NCBI GenBank assembly: GCA_039000515.1
Contig: JBCFYV010000290.1
Location: 1 to 64,000, forward strand
Direction of reading: 5' to 3'
Source of the DNA: Timema cristinae
Lineage: Eukaryota > Arthropoda > Insecta > Phasmatodea > Timematidae
DNA: 64,000 bases
In this document: piece after piece, positions 57,898 to 64,000 of the stretch
How the letters are laid out: every line of letters starts with the position of its first letter
Numbering within the stretch: the stretch's first letter is position 1
Notes under the pieces: model-generated
What the model was told of the DNA's origin: nothing
The model's input: the letters and a program-made list of their open reading frames with translations, nothing else
Database searches by the model: none
Made by a program: the position numbers and the translations under genes

Positions 57898-58095
57898 AAT
57901 CCTGGATGGTCCGGTGGTAAAGCATTGGGGTGCTAAGCCAAGGATCCCAGGTTTGATTCTCGTGTTAAAGTGTCATTTTTCAACTTGCAAATACTCTACA
58001 GGTAATATTAGGTTTGATCTTGAACTTAATGGTTGAGGTTTCCAAATGGCAATTTTTCCATCTTCCCTTCATGCTGATGCATTTCCTTAAAATTC
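57898..58095 (+). mobile_element. tRNA-derived SINE in a PRKDC intron
   Basis: The tRNA-like head GATGGTCCGGTGGTAAAGCA and CCCAGGTTTGATTCTCGTG (A and B boxes) is followed by a body with TCCAAATGGCAATTTTTCCA and CTTCCCTTCATGCTGATGCA. It sits between two PRKDC exons. The ends are not defined. Confidence 0.65.
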
Positions 58096-58410
58096 ACCAT
58101 TTTCATTTGTTTTGTTTTTATATTATATAGTTTTGGCAGTAGAAAATATAAATTTTAAGAAACAATGAAAAAGCACAAGCAATATAGTGGAACAAGAATA
58201 CTTTTTATACAAATTTATCTTCAAGGAAAACCTCTTCTCACTTTTGGATGTAGTTTGTAATATTTATTTCAAAGAAAGTACAGGAAACGTGGTTATACAT
58301 ATTTAACATAAATTAACCACAATTTTCAAGTCAACCGCTCAATAAAAACCTTTGTTGCCTTTATGTGGACCAAAACAACACCTCTAGAATAAAAACATTT
58401 GATCACTTAC

Positions 58411-58575
58411 CGAAAAATGTCCCATGGCAGCCGATTAGTCAACTCCTGGAACTTGGTCACAGTCTCGTCTCTGTTAAATTTCAAGTATGCAGTTTCATAT
58501 CTCTCCTTAGCTTGTATGTCCTTATTTCTGCTCACTGAACACATCCACTTAACAAATAATGGTCTTATTTGGTGG
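58411..58575 (-). CDS. PRKDC: DNA-PKcs exon before the catalytic loop
   Basis: The 165-base exon follows TTTTTTAG (acceptor 58577-58576) and ends TTTTTCG before GTAAGT. It reads HQIRPLFVKWMCSVSRNKDI, then QAKERYETAYLKFNRDETV and TKFQELTNRLPWDIF. It aligns with the human kinase insert ending ETVTSF-KRESKVP-DLLKR. The terminal CG plus the C of the next exon makes Arg. It is the most upstream PRKDC exon in the window; the next must lie beyond 64000 or has been missed in the last 5.4 kb. Confidence 0.92.
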
Positions 58576-59950
58576 CTAAAAAATGAAAATAATAGAGTTT
58601 AATAACTTCTTTCTGTGAACTTCATGACATAATTTAATTTAAAATAAAAGTGAATCAAGTTAAAATCCAAATATATTTCAAAAATATACTGTGAAAAAGG
58701 ATTGACATCCTATTCAGGACAATTTTTTTTCAAATAAACCATACCGATCTATCATAATTTTCTATCTGAATAATATATATATATATATAAATATATAATC
58801 CATGTCATGTCTCTTTTTCCAGAGTTTTATTGTATTTCCTGGTGAGCTGTAAGGTTGACATTCAACAAGGTGTTTACTGGAAATCCAAGCATGACGTGAA
58901 AAATCCTAACCTGAAAAATTCAAAAAGATGCCGAATCTGTGACCCTAAGAATTCCCCATGCTTATAGACCAAAAAATCAAGTTTGTGTGATTGTACTAAA
59001 ATTAGATTTTTGGGTGTTTGTAACACTGCTTAACACAACCATGTTGTAATTTCTTTTTTCATAATTACAGTCAGCTAGTTCAAAATCAATAATTGAATGG
59101 TATACAATTTTTTGAATATTGTCATTTACCATTTAGAATTCAAGAAATTTTATAGCTGGAAGTTTTCAAGGTAAGTAAACAAAATCCCATCAATGGTTTT
59201 TCGAAATTCAAATCAATTGACTCTCAATTGTTACTCAAATGGAAGATAGAGAGGAGGGATGGGGAGGCATATATTTAGAAAACAAAACCTTTGGAGGAGG
59301 TAGAAAACTAAATTTTCCAGGAATATAGAGGGAACACATCAAATGACAAAATTAGTGTTAAATATGTTATCTTTTTAAGTGGGGGATGGTATTAGCTGTT
59401 ATTAGTTTTATAAAAAAAATTGGATCAAAATCATAATTATGGTTAAGACTTAGATAAAAACTTAAGATTAGCAATATAAAGTAAAAAGTTATTTATTATA
59501 CACAGATGAATTAATTAAATGTTAGATAATATTAAAAGGTTGAAATTGATATACTTTAATGTTAAAAACCGCTAAGCTGTGTTTATAACAAGCATAAATA
59601 TGTCAAGATAAGTTAAAAAAAGTATATAATAACATCATCGACAACAATTATTAGATCATAAGTTGACGACTAGTCAAAACATAACATATATAACATATTA
59701 AAATGATTAAAAATATCTAAAACAAAAATTGAGGATAACACAAGTTTTTAATACAAACACTAATGTTGAGTTGTTACATACAATTAATCTCGTAGGAATA
59801 GCGTCCTTCAAAGTGGTACAAAAGAATGTGATTGTAACGTCTAGAACTGCGAATAAACTTTGCTAATTAAAGTAAGTTAAGTGTAGAATCTAAGTCTTAT
59901 TCTTGTTTAGTCCCATTACTCCTTTTAGCAGGTGATCGGTGATTAAAATA
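58576..59950. other. PRKDC intron, AT-rich
   Basis: No upstream exon, open frame or repeat boundary was recognised. A short (TA)n run lies at 58770-58795. Confidence 0.4.
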
Positions 59951-59961
59951 AAGCCGATTCA

Positions 59962-60006
59962 ATTCTTGCCGACATGTTTTGGTACGATTATACCATAATC
60001 ATGGCG
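59962..60006 (-). ncRNA. Degenerate hammerhead-like motif of a Penelope-type element
   Basis: The minus strand reads CATGATTA, a stem GGTA/TACC around a short loop, AAAA, then CATGTCGGC. It mirrors the better motif at 60090 but has lost the CTGATGA and GAAA consensus, so it is probably inactive. It has the same orientation as the Penelope-like coding relic. Confidence 0.35.
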
Positions 60007-60080
60007 CTGTGAAATGAAATTAGAGACTATTAAAAAGATATTTCACACTGGATTTGTGCCATAACTTGTTTTGACTTTTA

Positions 60081-60135
60081 TTCCTTAGCCTGATGATAGC
60101 GTCGATGTAATACGCTGAAACATGTCGTAACCTTG
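60081..60135 (+). ncRNA. Hammerhead-ribozyme-like motif of a Penelope-type pLTR
   Basis: CTGATGA (60090-60096) is followed by a perfect 5-bp stem II AGCGT/ACGCT (60098-60102 and 60112-60116), then GAAA (60117-60120) and CATGTC (60121-60126), with a possible cleavage site after GTC. Penelope-like retroelements are known to carry minimal hammerheads with very short stem III in their terminal repeats. Stem I pairing here is weak (only a few pairs), so self-cleavage is uncertain. Confidence 0.5.
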
Positions 60136-60619
60136 GGCTGAAATATACCAGCTTTATGGAAAAGGAACTAGGGCATCGATAAGATAGAATTCAATAATTT
60201 AAAATTTACAATTCAATATCATTGTTCAATCTTAAACCTTTAATATTCCAATAACCATACAATTTATCAATTTACGCCATCTTCACTGAAACTAAACTTG
60301 ACTTAAACTATTATGTTTTAATTATTAATTTTTAATATGTTATATGTATACGTATTGTATTTAAGATGGTCTTGTTGTTTTAATATTTTAATGAATGTTA
60401 ATTTGTTCTTTTAATTTAATCAATTTATGCTCAATCTAATCTACATATTACTTTTGTTATGTTATGATGGTTATATATCAGAGTTCTTAATCTAATCAAT
60501 CTGCACTCAATGTAAAGTTCATGGTTTTATTCAGGTTGACCTTTGCGAATTTGTGACAATTCCAATCTTCAACTATACCTTTTTTATATTTTTTTATATT
60601 GAATTCTAAATTTATATTA

Positions 60620-61640
60620 AACTTAACAAAGTTATTGTGCGGGTACACAAGTTGGTGTTACAACTGGAATGTTGAGAGTAATTGGGGTGTGGTTTAAACA
60701 GACGGATATGAGGGAAAACAAAAGACTATCGAAATAGTGCCATGGCATCAGGAGTTTACATGACCACGGTGAAAAACTGATGGTGGGGAAATGGCTATTA
60801 ACAATGGATGAAATAAAGAGTAAAAACAAGGATGGATAAATTAATGGAAGGAAGAATGAAGGACTGATAAACAAATCTTCTCAACACCGGCTTGATCGAG
60901 TAATTCACTACGCTGGAGGGAAGAGCAGTATAACGAAGGTGATAGGATTTTAATATTTTTAGGTATATGAGTTAATGAGTTTACTAGAATTTTGTTGGGT
61001 TGATGTAATTGTTCGTTGATGATTGATTTATTTTGAAATAATGCTGCTTGTACGAAAACATTTTTAGCAGTGTTTAATTTTGTGCCTTTGTGAGAAATGT
61101 GAAGGGGTACTTACTATACATTGTTCTATTGGTTTGGGTTAATGGTTGAAATTTTTAAGATGATCTGCAAATTTTGATTTGGTCCTGTTGTATATGAAAT
61201 CTGAAATATGTTCTTTGTAACGGACTTGAAGTTTTGTCCAGTCTTGCCAATGTAAATATATTACATTCACACGTAAGTTTGTAAATCCCATTTTTACTAT
61301 ATTTATCATTTTTGTTTAAATTGCTATTACTGAGATTTTTCTTTATTGTGTTGTTGGTGGAAAAAGCTATGTTGGGATTGTATTTTTTAATAATGTTTGT
61401 GATGTGATGAGTTTCAGGACCGGTGTAAGTGAATTTGACCCATTTATCTTTTTTCTTTGAACAGTTATGGTGATTATTAGTAAGGGTGGTTGAGAAATTA
61501 TGGAATATAATTTTTTTCTTTTGTTTGTTTATGATTTTGTAGATAAGGGAGTGAGAATAACCATTGTTGATGGCTATTAATTTAATAGTGTTGAGTTCAG
61601 TTCTATATTTAGATTTTTATCAAAGTCAAATTATATTTAT
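60620..61640 (-). pseudogene. Penelope-like element: C-terminal RT part and GIY-YIG endonuclease
   Basis: Penelope-like elements couple a reverse transcriptase to a GIY-YIG endonuclease. The minus strand from about 61620 reads LIAINNGYSHSLIYKIINKQ, then WVKFTYTGPETHHITNIIKK, NIAFSTNN and DKYSKNGIYKLTCECN. After a stop the endonuclease continues YIGKTGQNFKSVTKN; together GIYKLTC and YIGKTGQ form the GIY-YIG core. A C-terminal piece in another frame has KGTKLNTAKNVFVQAAL with QLHQPNKIL. The RT palm is missing, so the copy is 5' truncated. The pyrimidine-rich 3' region (60870-60620) follows, then hammerhead-like motifs at 60.1-59.9 kb. Several stops make it dead. Confidence 0.8.
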
Positions 61641-62030
61641 TTTTGAGTGTCTTTATAAATAGTTATTTACAACAAAATGATGTATTTTAAATTGTTTTAC
61701 CATCTATATAAGTTCCAATGTATGTTTTATTCAGGGAAATTTGGATTAGCGAATCAACTAATTTTGTTTATGACCACACCGTTAGATTAGACTAAACTAT
61801 TACCATTATCTAGGGGGTGGGGTCTGTAATCCCAAACAGGTTAAGAACCTCTGCTCTAGATTATCTTCAAATGATGCACCTCTTATCTAGTGGTGGAAAA
61901 TGGCTTGGTGAGGGAGGAAGGTTCTAATTTACATTCCTTATAAATAGCCCGTGTGTTAAACATACTAATTAAAAACATCAATAAAAAAAATCATACTTTC
62001 TTGGCATTAATTATTTTTAATATTCCTTTA
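61641..62030. other. AT-rich spacer
   Basis: Nothing recognisable between the Penelope relic and the SINE fragment. Confidence 0.35.
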
Positions 62031-62033
62031 GTG

Positions 62034-62200
62034 GCAGAATGGTATAAGGTGTCACTTTCGTGTTAGACAAGCCTACTGAGCCTTTTTTCCCTAAATGGTA
62101 TCCCACTCTCCTTCCAGGCAAATATGACAAGATAACCTCTAAAATTCTTCCTCCCTCATCCCTACCCCATTAGAGTAATAATCATATATATTCGTGTGAC
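62034..62200 (+). mobile_element. Worn tRNA-type SINE fragment
   Basis: GTGGCAGAATGGTATAAGGT resembles an A box, and the body words ATGGTATCCCACTCTCCTTC and AATATGACAAGATAACC follow the order seen in the other SINEs. The B box is not clear. Confidence 0.4.
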
Positions 62201-62236
62201 TTTAACAGGCGCTAAAGCACGAGGATAAGACTAGTT

Positions 62237-64000
62237 AGAGGAGAGTGGGGTAATTGCAAGCACTTAACTTTGAGGTGGTGTATTTCTACAAGAAAAAGTT
62301 AGAAAACAATGAATTTTGCTTAAAACCTTGTTAGATTTAGTATATTTTTATACAAATTACAGTAAATTGCTGACACATATTTTAACTTATTTTTCATTAA
62401 TTAGTAACAACATGCATTGCATACCATTACCCTGCCATGGCAGATAATGGTATGCATTGTATTTGCACTGCATATTATAATTATAATAATCCCAATAACA
62501 ATTTCATCAAAATAACATTTAACATCACAAAAAGTAATGGTTAAAATAACATTTAAAATACTTATTTCAATTTAAAAGTAAAAATGAAATAACTAGTCCT
62601 TTGCTTCACAATAATCGCAAACGAAATTATGATGGATTTCTGCGGCACTAGAATCAGAATGTACTCACTCTGAACACATGCCACAATGGTATCAAAGTTC
62701 TTTGTCTTTGCCAAACTCACCCCAAAACAGACAAGTCTCGTTAGTGCCATTTTTCTCTGTTAAACAGGAATCCAGCATAGTCATATCAACATCATCCATT
62801 TAATGATCTTGACAAAGATATTCTATGTTTCTTTCATCTTCACTCGAAGAATTGCAGTTGAAAAGATTTTTCTTTCTATATCTGGATTTCTCCTTCAATT
62901 TTTTATTTTTAGTACTATGATCAATTTGCACTTCTAATTTTTTCACTCTTTTTTTTCCAATTCTTCTACCGCTGTCTTTCTTGGAGTGGCTGTTAGAATT
63001 AATTAATGTTGTTTTCTTCTCTTAATGGTCCCTTTAGTCCTTGACGTTGATGGTTTTGGAATTGGAGAAATTTATGCAATGGAAACGTGAGACCCTTTAT
63101 TGGATGCACCTTTATCAATTGCACCTTCACCCGCGTCTGAAGGTGCATTTCCCTGGACAACTGCATATAGAGAATTTTCTCCATTGGATTGTTAAAGGTG
63201 CAATGAGCTATGCTGGGAGGAAGTCTTCTTTATCAAAAATTGCATCACTAAACGGATAAATTCCAGGTTTTTCAAAACTAAATATGGCTTTGCTGACTCT
63301 TGCTACTTTTTTGTAGGTGACCTTTATCAATCCTGGAACATCTTCCTTGTTGATTCTCTCCAACCCAGCATTCCTTAAATGTAATGCACATTCTCTATTA
63401 TAGGCCGTTTGTAGGGGGCCAAAAATGTTAGGTCCAGTGGCTGAATTTGGTGACTAGTGTGAGGTGGGAAGGAAACGACTACAATGCCACTGTCCCTACA
63501 AAAGTTATAGCATCAAAGCAAGGTTTGGCCCGAGTGCTTGTCCATTAGAACTAGTGTGGGAGGCTCTTTTGGAAGAATGGCTATTGGCTGCAAAGTGTTT
63601 TAGCCATTATAAAAACAAGTATTCGTTCATCCATCCAGACTCTGACATTTTGTAGATGCTTCCAGCAGGCCCCCAAGTTTTATCCTCATTTGCCTGGAAA
63701 TATGAACATTGGTGGCACAAAAGTCCCAGTAGTACTCATTGTACAACAAAAGGTTATGTTTTTTTTTATCACACTCCAAGTTGGTAGCACTTTTTACCTG
63801 ATTTTGGCCTTTTGGACCAATGATGGGGGAGGTTTATGAACAGTTGTGATCCCAGTTTCGTCAACGTTAAATATTTGCGACAGTGTGAAATTGTACTTCT
63901 ACATGACATTGCTTAAATTTTTGTAAAAAATATCTATTTCTGTTTTATTGAAAGCTATGATTCTATTATTAGATGCAGCTTCTGGTTTGCATGAGCTAAG
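62237..64000 (-). mobile_element. Pogo/Tigger-like DNA transposon (partial; continues past the window)
   Basis: The candidate 3' terminus is GAGGAGAGTGGGGTAATTGC, next to TA at 62235-62236, the target dinucleotide of this superfamily. A palindrome (ATGCATACCATTA / TAATGGTATGCAT) lies just inside. A transposase relic fills the rest. The other end is outside the window. Confidence 0.65.
62593..64000 (-). pseudogene. Pogo/Tigger-like DDE transposase with C-terminal zinc finger, decayed
   Basis: From the window edge the minus strand reads TVANIFNVDETGITTVHKPP with the first catalytic Asp in NVDETG. It continues ITFCCTMSTTGTFVPPMFIF, then WLKHFAANSHSSKEPPTLVL with MDKHSGQTLL in place of the usual LDGH (second Asp), [20 protein letters not shown] with the third Asp in QPLDL, and NAGLERINKEDVPGLIKVTY. 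A PHD-like Cys-rich tail (CGMCSE ... NFVCDYCEAKD) ends at the TAG at 62593-62595. Stops and frameshifts are scattered, so it is inactive. The HTH/CENP-B-type DNA-binding part would lie beyond 64000. Confidence 0.82.

Noticed and set aside
57898..57965. Possible tRNA gene
   Set aside because: Good A/B boxes, but acceptor ends do not pair and a SINE-like body follows.
60632..60874. 80-codon minus-strand frame rich in Ser/Phe/Leu
   Set aside because: Falls in the 3' region after the Penelope GIY-YIG domain; pyrimidine-rich, no homology seen.
62562..62750. 62-codon minus-strand frame as a separate gene
   Set aside because: Wrong frame across the Cys-rich tail of the pogo-like transposase; the alternate frame gives NFVCDYCEAKD.

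Overview
This window is eukaryotic, intron-bearing, AT-rich DNA crowded with transposable elements of many classes. The mix (jockey-like and I-like LINEs, BEL/Pao, piggyBac, hAT, mariner/IS630, pogo-like, Penelope-like, tRNA-derived SINEs) suggests an arthropod, most likely an insect. The species cannot be told from the sequence. The one recognisable host gene is the 3' end of DNA-PKcs (PRKDC) on the minus strand. Five exons (58575-58411, 57432-57152, 54021-53865, 44543-44324, 41292-41215) join in phase and encode the kinase catalytic core through the FATC tail. Everything else recognisable is mobile or repetitive.

Layout. 1-4 kb: AT-rich DNA with a GTGTGTGGACC minisatellite. 4.1-5.1 kb: a hAT copy with an 8-bp duplication and the C-terminal transposase stub. 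5.6-11.3 kb: a GC-rich jockey-type LINE (minus). 11.5-12.3 kb: an unrecognised coding-like patch. 12.6-16.2 kb: a BEL/Pao retrotransposon with gag deleted. 16.3-18.7 kb: a piggyBac gene cut by the 5' end of an I-like LINE (copy A, plus, to 23.3 kb). 23.4-23.7 kb: a tRNA-SINE with a 13-bp duplication. 24.9-31.2 kb: a nearly complete second I-like LINE (copy B, minus) with a perfect 13-bp duplication. Copies A and B form a large inverted repeat.

31.7-33.7 kb: an IS630/mariner-type element with about 240-bp TIRs. 34.0-34.8 kb: a 75-bp minisatellite. 38.1-39.0 kb: ten copies of a 91-bp unit, each shaped like a small exon with acceptor and donor sites. 41.2-58.6 kb: the PRKDC 3' region, whose introns hold a hAT MITE, an internally deleted mariner, SINEs, hairpin elements and a 5.3-kb DNA transposon nested in a LINE relic. 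That transposon has long TIRs and a decayed gene of an uncharacterised family with an EAD...DTD motif pair. 59.9-61.6 kb: a Penelope-like GIY-YIG region with hammerhead-ribozyme-like motifs. 62.2-64 kb: a pogo/Tigger-like transposase running off the window.

Most element genes are broken by frameshifts or deletions. The youngest-looking insertion is LINE copy B. The most unusual items are the TIR-flanked EAD/DTD transposon (46.3-51.6 kb), the exon-like 91-bp array, the PRKDC splice donor embedded in a microsatellite, and the facing hammerhead-like motifs.
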